From NCBI GenBank assembly GCA_036741235.1, contig DAINSQ010000007.1:1-63933 (forward strand): a DNA stretch of 63,933 nucleotides, read 5' to 3'. The stretch comes from JABWBR01 sp036741235 (lineage in GTDB: Bacteria; Bacteroidota; Bacteroidia; Chitinophagales; Saprospiraceae). The notes below the pieces were generated by a model, which saw nothing but the letters and a program-made list of their open reading frames with translations, searched no databases and was not told where the DNA came from. The translations under genes were made by a program, and so were the position numbers. Shown here in pieces: positions 8,495 to 16,847 of this stretch. The first letter of the stretch is position 1, and the number at the start of each line of letters is the position of its first letter.

Positions 8495-9484
8495 TTAAAA
8501 AATAGCCGTCCTCCGGGTTTTGATACCTTCCAATTTATCCAGCACGTCTTTCAATAGATCCAGCATTTTATCCCTGTATTGATCGGATTCTCTCCACAGC
8601 CCGTGCCTGGCCCCATCGATAATGTGATGTGAAACATGTTGCAATCGCGCGGCAGCGACAACATGCCGGGTATTGTCGTTTATTACATCTTCAGAAGCCG
8701 AGATCAAAGTGATGGGCGTCGATATTTTCTCTAGTTCTCCCGCTTGAAAAAGCTGGACCACCCCTAACGATGACCGGTGGATAAAGCCGTAGGTGTAGCC
8801 CCCCAACCTGAGACGGGGGTATTGCCGCCACCACAGGTGTTTAAGCGAGGAGCGGGCGGGGTCGTGCGAGGTCATGTCTTCCGCAATGAGTTTTTGGGCC
8901 AACTTCCAGTCCCAATCCCTGGCTCTGCCAATGTATTCGAGGTCCGTTTCGGGACTAACCGGGAAGACCCATTCTTGCTCCGCGCCATTCGACCAACGAA
9001 GGCCGAGCATTGGCGAGGTTAAAAACAAGTGATCAAAAACCCGGTCGTTTTGCAGGCAGGCGTACAAGCTCGTCAGGCATCCGTAGCAAATACCAATTAA
9101 GATTAGCGGCTTTTCCAAATTTGATTGAAAAGTTTTTTGCTGAAAGTGAACAAATGACAGGATGTCTCTGCCGTATTCCGAAGGCAAAACAAGGGCCGGT
9201 TTCTGACGAGCAGAACCGGAAAAGGGACGAGCAGAACCGCCCTCGCCAAAACGCTCAATAAAAAAGCAAGTGATCCCCATATTAGCAAGGGTACGCGCGT
9301 TTTCGTAATCCATTTCGAGGTGGGCGCCTAGTCCGGAGGTAAATAAGGCAAAAGCCCTTTCCTGGCGAGCCTGCAATACGCCATAGCGCACCTTTCCGCG
9401 GATTGAGGGGTAATATCCGATGCGATAACCTTCGGGCTGACGGAAACGGGGTTCCAGCGATTGAATAAATGTCGATTTTTTCAT
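8495..9484 (-). CDS. Alpha/beta hydrolase (lysophospholipase-like) with Cys at the nucleophile elbow
   Basis: A 329-residue cytoplasmic protein of the PldB/hydrolase-4 type. Visible elements are the oxyanion region (SGLGAH, 50-55), ERFGEGGS (77-84), the nucleophile elbow GICYG with Cys 133, the acid strand ending in ASEDVINDN (Asp 266), and the catalytic histidine in DGARHGLW (His 294). Most members have serine in GxSxG; cysteine there is typical of dienelactone hydrolase and PHA synthase, but the overall pattern is not PHA synthase. Activity could be an esterase or thioester-handling reaction. The neighbours (exported ClpP and the 12-TM regulator) give no metabolic hint. Confidence 0.75.
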   Translation of the reverse strand: MKKSTFIQSLEPRFRQPEGYRIGYYPSIRGKVRYGVLQARQERAFALFTSGLGAHLEMDYENARTLANMGITCFFIERFGEGGSARPFSGSARQKPALVLPSEYGRDILSFVHFQQKTFQSNLEKPLILIGICYGCLTSLYACLQNDRVFDHLFLTSPMLGLRWSNGAEQEWVFPVSPETDLEYIGRARDWDWKLAQKLIAEDMTSHDPARSSLKHLWWRQYPRLRLGGYTYGFIHRSSLGVVQLFQAGELEKISTPITLISASEDVINDNTRHVVAAARLQHVSHHIIDGARHGLWRESDQYRDKMLDLLKDVLDKLEGIKTRRTAIF

Positions 9485-9591
9485 TTGTTAAAATATTGAG
9501 CCACACCCGCTGAATGCGAACGCAGCTCAATATTCAATAAATGATCCATGCAAAAATCCGGGTGGCCGAAATCAGGGCGTCAGTGGCTTAT

Positions 9592-12141
9592 TTATTTTGG
9601 CCGGATTATAGAAAGAATAAAATCTCTGGTTTCTTTTGTGCTTACCGGTACCACCCAATTTTGTTCTTCGATGTTCAAAATAAGACATCCACCTTTACCT
9701 TGCCTTCCTCTAACTAAATTAACAAGCCGTGGGTTAATATGATTGGCAGCTACCTGATTTTCATGTTGCCAATTATGGTGTAAATTCACGAAATACCTTC
9801 TGTGGCATTGAATAAGCGTTCCCGGCGTCCATCTTGCATCGCCAGGAGCCTGGATAAAAAAACGTTCTGGTATTTCCTCCGAATCTATTTTAATGCTCTG
9901 GCTTTGTAATTGTCTTTCCTCACTGAGGTAATGCAGGGTTGAAAAGCCGTCATGCAACTCTAATGCGACTATATCTCTAATTTGGATGAAGATATTTCCG
10001 TTATTGAGTCCGGGCAAGACTACCTCGCGATCAAGATAACTCTCCTGCAAATATCTAGCATACAATTTTGCGCCTCGAATATTCATAAAAGCAGATACTA
10101 TCGCATTGATTTCAAGTAGCTTGGATTGAATTTTTTCGTTGGCTGCTAAAATTACAAGCGCTACTTTTAAATCATTTTTTGTAAAAATGTATGTGAGGAA
10201 ATATTCGCCAGGCATGTGCAGCGATTCAATTTTGCGGATGATAAAATTGCTGCGTAGACTTGCAATTGCAGCTTCGCTGAAGCCAAAATCAAGCAGTTGG
10301 CTGAATGTATTGTGATGAAAATCGACCTGACTTTCAATTGACTTTAGTATTTCAAGTCGTTGCTCCTTGTCCAATTTTTCATCTGACAATGTCAAATAGT
10401 AATCGAGGCCTGTTTTAGTATCCCAAGGCAACCGGATACCAGCCAAATCGATGCATGCAAAACCTTCCGGCGGATTATATTTTTTGCTTAAATTATGAAG
10501 GATGATCCCTTCAAGCTTTTCGTTATTGACTTCAAAGCTAGCCTCGATAAGACTTTTCATTTCTCCTTTTTTCTGCAGCATCCATCGAGCAAACGATAAA
10601 TATTCGCTGAATTGCGACTCACCGGCTTTCAAACCTAGCCATGCGTTGGGGTTATTTTGCGGAGTGGGCGAATCTAATCGATTATTTACCTGATCATATT
10701 CGTATAAAACGCAATGATAAATCCAATCGCCAAAAACAGGTCTTAAATTTTCAAGAATACGTCTGTTGCATTCCTCCAGAAACTGCACCTTTTGGAGCGG
10801 GTTTAGCCACTCCTGGAGTTCAATTTCATCAAAAACTTTGAAAAACTTCTTGGATTCATCTGGATTATAAATATCGACATCAAACCCTTTAAGATCCGCG
10901 TTACCGTCGAAATTGGAGGAGTCCAATGCGGTTACGGAAAAAATCCCGACAACAACTACGGCAATCCCCATCCATAAAGCAGCATGACCAAAATAAACAG
11001 GATATTCCATCTGGTTTGGCAGTAGTAACCCAAATGAAAATACAAATGCCGCTCCCCGGTATAAAGAAGAAACCAAAATGGTAGCAGTTGGACGAAGTCT
11101 GTTGCCGAAAGATTCCGCAGTAGTCTGAATGGCAAGCACAAATATTCCTGTCGAAAAACCTAAAAGCGCATTCAGCAGTAAAAGCGCTGAAGTATGGTTA
11201 ACTGGATCAATCAGGTAAAAAAGACGGGCTAATAATCCAAGACTAATTAACTGGAGCAGCATATAGCCGGCCAAAACCAGTTTTCTTTTTTTATAATTAA
11301 AACTAAACCAGCAGGAAACGGCAGTGCCAACAAATGTTGAAAAATAGCGAATTGCCGCACTAAAATCTTTTTGATTTTCTTCAGCCTTTACATAGCCAAA
11401 TGCGGTCAATTTATCTTCTGTAAGTATATCAAATACAAAGTATGTAAACAAACCTATTCCAATCAGCGGAAGCAGGGTCTGTGGAATTTTTGAAGTCAAC
11501 AATTTATGAATCGCCAATGGATTGTCGTCTTCTTTTTCATTGTCAATCGGCTCGCTAAACGGAATTTTATTGAAAAAAAGTCCGAAAATAAATCCAGTGG
11601 CGCCTAAAATATAAAACAGGATATAGTTGTTACCCCTGCCTATGTCAGCGAAAACAGCCATAACAAGTAGGAAAAAAGTCGCCGTCATTATGCCAGACAA
11701 AGAAATAAAGGCGTAGGCCCAGGTCCGCTGTCTCGGATATACCCGGTATGTAAGTATGGAGATAATCAATCCAAAAGAACTAACAAAGAACACGCCCCAA
11801 CCACACCGGGCAAATACAAATAGATCGATATCCAGGATACGGATGGCAAAACCTTGTAAGGCCATAAACGCAGCTTGTCCCAGGATAGAAATGCGAAGAA
11901 AAAATTGAAGGCTTTTTTTTAACTTATTTCTAAAATAGACCCAAAAGCTGAAAAACAAGCCGCCAAGCAGCATAAACAGGTACACCTTCCAGTTTGAGTC
12001 TTCAAGTTCACCGGCAGAGAACGGCGTATACCGCCAGGACAGCAAGTTTATTAACTCAAGCGCATATAGCAATCCAAGAGTAATAAGCAGTGTCCGTTTG
12101 CCCTGCGCACGTTTAAAATTGTCAACATACCAGTTTAGCAT
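9592..12141 (-). CDS. Twelve-TM MFS-like membrane protein fused to a C-terminal LytTR-like DNA-binding domain
   Basis: An 849-residue protein. Residues about 15-430 contain twelve hydrophobic segments in two sets of six, with a charged linker near 210-225, the layout of a major-facilitator transporter. Residues about 430-735 are soluble, with no family I recognise. The last about 110 residues look like a LytTR domain: NGNIFIQIRDIVALELHDG, then TLIQCHRRYFVNL (matching the family's IRIHRSYIVNL core) and a terminal VVPVSTKETRDFI strand-helix. LytTR domains bind DNA as response-regulator outputs; here one would be tethered to the membrane, so the transporter half may sense a ligand and control transcription in place. 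TATATTTG at 12161-12168 is a possible -7 element. The fusion assignment is by eye. Confidence 0.72.
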   Translation of the reverse strand: MLNWYVDNFKRAQGKRTLLITLGLLYALELINLLSWRYTPFSAGELEDSNWKVYLFMLLGGLFFSFWVYFRNKLKKSLQFFLRISILGQAAFMALQGFAIRILDIDLFVFARCGWGVFFVSSFGLIISILTYRVYPRQRTWAYAFISLSGIMTATFFLLVMAVFADIGRGNNYILFYILGATGFIFGLFFNKIPFSEPIDNEKEDDNPLAIHKLLTSKIPQTLLPLIGIGLFTYFVFDILTEDKLTAFGYVKAEENQKDFSAAIRYFSTFVGTAVSCWFSFNYKKRKLVLAGYMLLQLISLGLLARLFYLIDPVNHTSALLLLNALLGFSTGIFVLAIQTTAESFGNRLRPTATILVSSLYRGAAFVFSFGLLLPNQMEYPVYFGHAALWMGIAVVVVGIFSVTALDSSNFDGNADLKGFDVDIYNPDESKKFFKVFDEIELQEWLNPLQKVQFLEECNRRILENLRPVFGDWIYHCVLYEYDQVNNRLDSPTPQNNPNAWLGLKAGESQFSEYLSFARWMLQKKGEMKSLIEASFEVNNEKLEGIILHNLSKKYNPPEGFACIDLAGIRLPWDTKTGLDYYLTLSDEKLDKEQRLEILKSIESQVDFHHNTFSQLLDFGFSEAAIASLRSNFIIRKIESLHMPGEYFLTYIFTKNDLKVALVILAANEKIQSKLLEINAIVSAFMNIRGAKLYARYLQESYLDREVVLPGLNNGNIFIQIRDIVALELHDGFSTLHYLSEERQLQSQSIKIDSEEIPERFFIQAPGDARWTPGTLIQCHRRYFVNLHHNWQHENQVAANHINPRLVNLVRGRQGKGGCLILNIEEQNWVVPVSTKETRDFILSIIRPK

Positions 12142-12160
12142 AGGTGGTAGATTTTGTTGA

Positions 12161-12168
12161 CAAATATA
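12161..12168 (-). promoter_or_regulatory. Possible -7 element for the MFS-LytTR gene
   Basis: The minus strand reads TATATTTG (TAnnTTTG) 20 bases ahead of the ATG at 12141. No correctly spaced TTG is present upstream, so support is partial. Confidence 0.3.
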
Positions 12169-12230
12169 TAGGTTGAATGTATGTTGGGACTAGGGCATTT
12201 CAACTTTGGCCGATATTTGCGGGCGAATGG

Positions 12231-12251
12231 ACGATCAACAGATCGTTTTTT
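12231..12251 (+). terminator. Terminator-like hairpin with a T-run, no gene in front of it
   Basis: Six-base arms (12231-12236 and 12241-12246) around AACA are followed on the plus strand by six T residues to 12251. The only gene to the left is on the minus strand, so this would end a short unseen plus-strand transcript or be accidental. The rest of 12142-12359 shows nothing recognisable. Confidence 0.3.
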
Positions 12252-12359
12252 CTACGCGCCGACAGATTATTGCCCCAAAGTCGTCATAAACAGAGAAATT
12301 CGCGCAATACTTTTAGCCGGTAGAAGTTGTTATTATTAACATTACCTGACAACAAAAAT

Positions 12360-13010
12360 ATGAACATCGACAAAATCAGTCATCAAAAGCGCCAGGAAGA
12401 GCGCCTCAACGCACTCACCCACTTCATAGGCGTACTATTTTGCCTGACGGCGGCGCCGTATGCCCTCTACAAGGCTTATATTGCCGATAGTCCCTTGTTA
12501 TTCATCTCGGTTTGTATCTTTCTGATCGGCATGATACTCGTCTACACCTTCTCTACGGTATACCACCTGGCTGTAGACCAAAAAACAAAAATCCTGTTGC
12601 AAAAGCTCGACCATATCAGCATCTACTTCCTGATTGCAGGCACCTATACGCCTGTTATCCTTCAATACGCCGATATCAACACTGCTACTGTATTTCTGGG
12701 CGTCATGTGGAGTATCGTCGTGTTGGGAATATTTTACAAGTTGTTTTTTATCAACCGGGCGGAGTTGTTATCGCTGGCTTTATACCTTGCACTGGGGTGG
12801 ATGGTTGTATTTGTAGCCAAACCCATTGCCGATAACATGCCGCCATCGGTCTTTTGGTGGGTATTGCTGGGCGGGTTGAGTTATACTGCGGGGGTATACT
12901 TTTTTGTAAAAGACCACCGGCAATACTACCATGCGATCTGGCACTTGTTTGTATTAGGCGGCTCGGCATTTCATTTTTTTGCTATCAATGAATTGATCAA
13001 CTTGTCATAG
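12360..13010 (+). CDS. trhA: TrhA/hemolysin III family membrane protein (PAQR superfamily)
   Basis: A 216-residue inner-membrane protein with seven predicted helices. The family pattern is clear: RLNALTHFIGV near the start, STVYHL in the second or third helix, LDHISIYFLIAGTYTP after it, and WHLFVLGGSAFHFFAI at the end, carrying the conserved histidines that bind metal in PAQR proteins. Bacterial members have been linked to membrane-energetics homeostasis and, in pathogens, to haemolysis; the ion or lipid substrate here is unknown. ATG 12360 is chosen over an earlier in-frame start because the conserved cytoplasmic N-terminus begins right after it. It is a single gene followed by 132 bases before trxB. 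Confidence 0.9.
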   Translation: MNIDKISHQKRQEERLNALTHFIGVLFCLTAAPYALYKAYIADSPLLFISVCIFLIGMILVYTFSTVYHLAVDQKTKILLQKLDHISIYFLIAGTYTPVILQYADINTATVFLGVMWSIVVLGIFYKLFFINRAELLSLALYLALGWMVVFVAKPIADNMPPSVFWWVLLGGLSYTAGVYFFVKDHRQYYHAIWHLFVLGGSAFHFFAINELINLS

Positions 13011-13112
13011 TGCTATTACGCAAAACGGGGTAAAAAGCATTTAGACTCCCCTTCCCTCAACAATCATTGCTTAATGTAACCCACATTACAGATCGACATT
13101 GGAAGTAATACT

Positions 13113-13120
13113 TATTTTTG
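13113..13120 (+). promoter_or_regulatory. Putative -7 element of the trxB-aguA unit
   Basis: TATTTTTG matches TAnnTTTG and lies 22 bases before the trxB ATG, so the leader would be short. A TTG at 13099-13101 is too close (11 bases) for a standard -33 element. Confidence 0.4.
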
Positions 13121-13142
13121 CGCCGTTAAAGCAAAAAACATT

Positions 13143-14078
13143 ATGGCAGAACAACTCAAATGTCTGATTATCGGCTCCGGCCCTGCCGGCTACACCGCCG
13201 CGATATACGCCGCCCGCGCTAACATGCACCCGGTATTATACACCGGCAAAGACCCCGGCGGTCAATTGATCATCACCACCGACGTAGAAAACTACCCGGG
13301 ATACCCCGATGGAGTACTCGGCCCTGAGATGATGGAAGATTTCCGCAAGCAAGCCGAGCGCTTCGGCGCCGACATCCGCTACGAATTGATCGAAAAAGTG
13401 GATTTTACCGGCCCCGTGCACAAAGCCTGGACCGACACCGGCCATGAATTGCATGCGCATACCGTGATCATCGCTACCGGCGCTAGCGCCAAGTGGCTGG
13501 GGCTCGAGTCCGAGCATCGCCTCACCAACAAAGGCGTATCGGCTTGTGCGGTTTGCGACGGGTTTTTCTTCCGCGGAAAAGAAGTTGCCGTCGTCGGAGG
13601 CGGCGATACCGCAGCCGAAGAGGCCTCTTACCTGGCCAAACTCTGCCCCAAAGTACACCTGCTGGTGCGCCGCGATGAATTGCGCGCCTCCAAGATTATG
13701 CAGGAACGGGTGATGAAAACCCCGAATATCGAAGTACACTGGAATACCGAAACCGTAGAAATCCTTGGCGATGAAGCTGTTACCGGCGTTCGCGTCAAGA
13801 AAAACAAATCCGGCGAGGAAAGTATACTTCCTGTACAGGGCTTTTTCGTGGCTATCGGCCACAAACCCAATACCGATATTTTCAAGGGCTGGCTGGACAT
13901 GGATGAAATGGGCTATCTGATCACCAAACCCGGCAGGACCCTCACCAATATAGAAGGCGTTTTTGCCAGCGGCGACGCCCAGGACAACGTATACCGCCAG
14001 GCTGTGACCGCCGCGGGCACCGGCTGTATGGCCGCCCTCGACGCCGAGCGCTACCTGGTGGCAAAAGGCATCGAATAA
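13143..14078 (+). CDS. trxB: Thioredoxin reductase
   Basis: A 311-residue FAD/NADPH disulfide reductase that reduces thioredoxin in the cytoplasm. The FAD-binding GSGPAGYTAA motif is at residues 11-20, the redox disulfide CAVC at 135-138 (family form CATC; the Val variant keeps both cysteines), the NADPH fold GGGDTAAEE near 155, and the FAD-binding GDAQD near the C-terminus. The length is typical of low-molecular-weight bacterial TrxB. Its stop is only three bases before aguA, so the two are probably co-transcribed. With bshC in this window, the cell appears to use both thioredoxin and bacillithiol for thiol balance. Confidence 0.97.
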   Translation: MAEQLKCLIIGSGPAGYTAAIYAARANMHPVLYTGKDPGGQLIITTDVENYPGYPDGVLGPEMMEDFRKQAERFGADIRYELIEKVDFTGPVHKAWTDTGHELHAHTVIIATGASAKWLGLESEHRLTNKGVSACAVCDGFFFRGKEVAVVGGGDTAAEEASYLAKLCPKVHLLVRRDELRASKIMQERVMKTPNIEVHWNTETVEILGDEAVTGVRVKKNKSGEESILPVQGFFVAIGHKPNTDIFKGWLDMDEMGYLITKPGRTLTNIEGVFASGDAQDNVYRQAVTAAGTGCMAALDAERYLVAKGIE

Positions 14079-14081
14079 GAC

Positions 14082-15104
14082 ATGGCCCGCCGACGATTGC
14101 CCGCCGAGTGGGAGCCGCAAAGCGCGGTGCAATTTACTTTTCCCCATGCCGATTCCGATTGGGCGGAAATCCTGGAAGAGGTAGTTCCCTGTTTTGTGGA
14201 ATGTATAACCCAGGTGAGCCGCTTTGAAAAGGTGATTGTGGTATGCGCGGATGTAGAGCAAGTCAAAACCTTGTTGCCCAACGCCAACGCCGCCAACCTT
14301 CGCCTCGTGGCTCTGCCCAGCAACGACACCTGGGCGCGCGACCACGGGGCTATCACCATTGAAGAAGACGGCAGCCCCGTGCTGCTCGACTTCATGTTTA
14401 ACGGATGGGGTCTGAAATTTGCAGCAGACAAAGACAACCAGATCACGGCGGGTCTACGCCAAAAAGGCATTTTCGGCAGTACCCCGCTGCGTATTGCCGG
14501 TATGGTATTAGAAGGCGGCGGGATTGAAAGCGACGGGCAAGGAACGCTATTGACTACAGCGGAATGCCTGTTGTCGCCCAACCGCAACCCGCATTTATCG
14601 CAAAACGAAATTGAAACGCAACTCCGGCAGTTGTTTGGTATGGAGCGTATTTTGTGGCTGCACCACGGTTACCTGGCCGGCGACGACACCGACTCTCATA
14701 TCGACACGCTGGCCCGGTTTTGCAGTGAAGATACAATCGCTTATGTGAAGTGTACGGACGTTTCGGACGAGCACTACCAAGCGCTGGCCGCCATGGAGGC
14801 GGAGTTGCAACAACTGCGGAAGTCCGACGGGCAGCCGTACCGGTTGGTCCCCCTCCCCTGGCCCGACGCGTGTTATGCCGCTGACGGCCATCGCTTGCCG
14901 GCGACGTATGCCAATTTTTTGATTATTAATGGGGCGGTTTTGGTTCCGGTTTATGGCGTGAAGCAGGATGAGGAGGCGCTTGGCGTTTTGCGAGGCTGTT
15001 TCCCGGATCGGGAGGTGATCGGTATTAATTGCCGGGCATTGATTGAGCAGCATGGGTCGCTGCATTGTATTTCGATGCAGTTTCCAGAGGGGGTGGTTGT
15101 TTAG
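14082..15104 (+). CDS. aguA: Agmatine deiminase
   Basis: A 340-residue cytoplasmic enzyme of the guanidino-modifying fold that converts agmatine to N-carbamoylputrescine and ammonia. Family motifs are in order: WARDHG near residue 83, EGGGIESDG near 145, GDDTDSHID near 204, and the catalytic cysteine Cys 329 in GSLHCISMQ. The neighbouring aguB uses its product, which supports agmatine rather than peptidyl-arginine as substrate. An inverted decamer array separates the two genes. No arginine decarboxylase is in the window to supply agmatine. Confidence 0.94.
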   Translation: MARRRLPAEWEPQSAVQFTFPHADSDWAEILEEVVPCFVECITQVSRFEKVIVVCADVEQVKTLLPNANAANLRLVALPSNDTWARDHGAITIEEDGSPVLLDFMFNGWGLKFAADKDNQITAGLRQKGIFGSTPLRIAGMVLEGGGIESDGQGTLLTTAECLLSPNRNPHLSQNEIETQLRQLFGMERILWLHHGYLAGDDTDSHIDTLARFCSEDTIAYVKCTDVSDEHYQALAAMEAELQQLRKSDGQPYRLVPLPWPDACYAADGHRLPATYANFLIINGAVLVPVYGVKQDEEALGVLRGCFPDREVIGINCRALIEQHGSLHCISMQFPEGVVV

Positions 15105-15122
15105 GCACGGTTTTTTTTATTC

Positions 15123-15211
15123 ACCACAGAGTTAAACGGAGTAAAACGGAGTGACACAGAGCGTTATCTTGACTCTGCGGAACTCTGTGAAACTCCGTTT
15201 AACGCTGTGGT
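15123..15211. repeat. Inverted decamer array between aguA and aguB
   Basis: The left arm (15123-15161) has 10-base units such as TTAAACGGAG, TAAAACGGAG and TGACACAGAG. The right arm (15172-15211) has their complements, ACTCTGCGGA, ACTCTGTGAA, ACTCCGTTTA and ACGCTGTGGT. The outer 20 bases pair with a single mismatch, and the spacer is 10 bases. The element could fold as a long hairpin in the aguA-aguB mRNA and attenuate or stabilise part of it. Similar ACCACAGAG-type palindromes recur in environmental Bacteroidota genomes as I recall them. Confidence 0.7.
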
Positions 15212-15225
15212 TAAAGAATTCACAC

Positions 15226-16110
15226 ATGCAAAAGCTAAAAATCGGGATAGTACAACAAAGCTGCATTGACGAGCGGCGGGCCAACGTAGAAAAAAGCATA
15301 GCCGGCATCCGGGCCTGTGCGGCGCAGGGTGCGCAATTGGTCGTCTTGCAGGAATTGCATACCGGCATCTACTTCTGTCAGGCCGAAGACGCCGGTCGCT
15401 TCGACATGGCTGAATCCATTCCCGGGCCATCCACCGAAGAATTTGGGCAAATAGCCAAAGAACTGGGCATCCTGCTGGTCACCTCGCTTTTTGAAAGAAG
15501 GGCGCCGGGGCTCTACCACAACACCGCAGTCGTATTGGAAAAAGACGGCAGCATTGCCGGCAAATACCGCAAAATGCACATTCCCGACGATCCGGCGTAT
15601 TACGAAAAATTCTACTTCACCCCCGGCGACCTGGGATTTAAGCCCATCAGTACCTCTGTGGGCAAGCTCGGCGTATTGGTCTGCTGGGATCAGTGGTATC
15701 CCGAAGCGGCTCGGCTCATGGCTATGGCCGGCGCCGACATACTGATATACCCTACGGCCATCGGCTGGGCCTCCAGTGATGAAAAAGCCGAGCAGGAACG
15801 GCAATTTGGCGCCTGGTTTACCATACAGCGGGGCCATGCCGTGGCTAACGGATTAAACGTCATTTCTGTCAATCGCACCGGTTACGAGCCCGACTGGACG
15901 GGTGCTACGGGGGGCATTGATTTTTGGGGTCAGAGTTTTGTGGCGGGCCCGCAGGGCGAAATTTTGTATCATGCCCCGGCCCACGAGGAGGTTAATGCCG
16001 TGGTGGAGGTCGACCTTGCACGTACGGAGCAGGTGCGGCGTATGTGGCCTTTTTTCCGCGACAGGCGGATAGAGGAGTTCGGGGAGCTGACAAGGAGATA
16101 CAGGGATTGA
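15226..16110 (+). CDS. aguB: N-carbamoylputrescine amidase
   Basis: A 294-residue nitrilase-superfamily enzyme that hydrolyses N-carbamoylputrescine to putrescine, CO2 and ammonia. The Glu-Lys-Cys triad is visible: Glu 43 in LQELHTG, Lys 116 in YRKMHIPD and Cys 153 in LVCWDQWYPEA. The sequence around the cysteine is the specific form of plant and bacterial AguB. ATG 15226 is chosen because the nitrilase beta-strand KIGIVQQ begins immediately; the open frame upstream is repeat DNA. With aguA it completes the last two steps of the arginine-agmatine-putrescine route. A convergent NUDIX gene follows across another inverted array. Confidence 0.95.
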   Translation: MQKLKIGIVQQSCIDERRANVEKSIAGIRACAAQGAQLVVLQELHTGIYFCQAEDAGRFDMAESIPGPSTEEFGQIAKELGILLVTSLFERRAPGLYHNTAVVLEKDGSIAGKYRKMHIPDDPAYYEKFYFTPGDLGFKPISTSVGKLGVLVCWDQWYPEAARLMAMAGADILIYPTAIGWASSDEKAEQERQFGAWFTIQRGHAVANGLNVISVNRTGYEPDWTGATGGIDFWGQSFVAGPQGEILYHAPAHEEVNAVVEVDLARTEQVRRMWPFFRDRRIEEFGELTRRYRD

Positions 16111-16113
16111 GGG

Positions 16114-16228
16114 GGAGAGGGTGAGAGTGTGGGAGGGAGGGATATTTACACTCTCACACTTTCACACTTTCACCCTCCCACACTCCCACACTCCCACACT
16201 CTCACCCTCCCACACTCCCACACTCTCT
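16114..16228. repeat. Inverted octamer array overlapping the NUDIX 3' end
   Basis: The right arm has ten 8-base units from 16149 to 16228, of the form CACTCTCA, CACTTTCA, CCCTCCCA or CACTCCCA. The left arm has about three units in the opposite sense (16114-16137, for example TGAGAGTG, TGGGAGGG). An 11-base spacer separates them. It lies between the convergent aguB and NUDIX genes and covers the NUDIX stop codon at 16202-16204. The last NUDIX residues are translated from the array. Confidence 0.8.
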
Positions 16229-16777
16229 ACTCTGCCCTTGCTCATCCAGCCACAATTTGGCCCGGAAAAGCGCCATAATTGACAGGGCGTCGGTAATTTG
16301 GCCGTTGAGGACCATCTCCAGGGCTTCGGAGAATTTCACCTTCTTCACTGTAATATCTTCCGTATCTTCGGGGTTGGCGGCGCCGAAGCTGAGTTCTTGA
16401 GCCAGGAACACCATGCCGGCTTCGTCGGTAACAGAATTCGAGGTGTGGAAATCCAGCAACTTCGTCCAATTGCCGGCGCTGATGCCGGTTTCCTCCAGCA
16501 ACTCCCGTTTCGCAGTCTCCAACGGCGATGTTCCCAGTGGGCAGCCTCCTTCGGGTATTTCCCAACTGTATTGATCAATGGTGTAGCGGTATTGGCCTAC
16601 CAGCCAGGTATAGCCTTCTTCGTCGAGGGGGACGATGCCGATGGCCAGGTTGTGGAAATGCACGACGCCGTATATGCCGGGATTGCCGGCGGGGTTTATC
16701 ACCTGGCGATGCGTGACGCGTATCCAGGGATTGCGGTATACTTCCTGATTATCAATTGTTTGCCAGGGATTTTCCAT
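16202..16777 (-). CDS. NUDIX hydrolase (ADP-ribose pyrophosphatase-like)
   Basis: A 191-residue cytoplasmic enzyme expected to hydrolyse ADP-ribose or a related nucleoside-diphosphate sugar. The NUDIX helix is visible as RELLEETGI (near residue 90) preceded by EIPEGGCPLG, with the metal-binding REx2EE glutamates present; the outer glutamate of the consensus is Thr, as in several ADP-ribose pyrophosphatase relatives. IDQYSWEIPEGG before the box fits that subgroup. The final eight residues (RECGSVGG) and the stop codon come from an intergenic octamer array, so the C-terminus is recently altered or extended. The ATG at 16777 follows good family alignment. Confidence 0.88.
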   Translation of the reverse strand: MENPWQTIDNQEVYRNPWIRVTHRQVINPAGNPGIYGVVHFHNLAIGIVPLDEEGYTWLVGQYRYTIDQYSWEIPEGGCPLGTSPLETAKRELLEETGISAGNWTKLLDFHTSNSVTDEAGMVFLAQELSFGAANPEDTEDITVKKVKFSEALEMVLNGQITDALSIMALFRAKLWLDEQGQSRECGSVGG

Positions 16778-16847
16778 TATTTTGATTTTTATTTACAAAG
16801 GCGCTGAGGGCACTAAGTAGCACAAAGGTCTTTTGCTATTGGCAGCT

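Noticed and set aside
13236..14345. Long minus-strand open frame opposite trxB
   Set aside because: It is antisense to a gene with complete TrxB motifs and has no domain pattern; GC-rich codons in the real gene keep the opposite strand open.
13143..16110. Treating trxB, aguA and aguB as one functional redox-polyamine module
   Set aside because: Only proximity supports it; the aguA-aguB link is biochemical, but trxB has no known role in the pathway.
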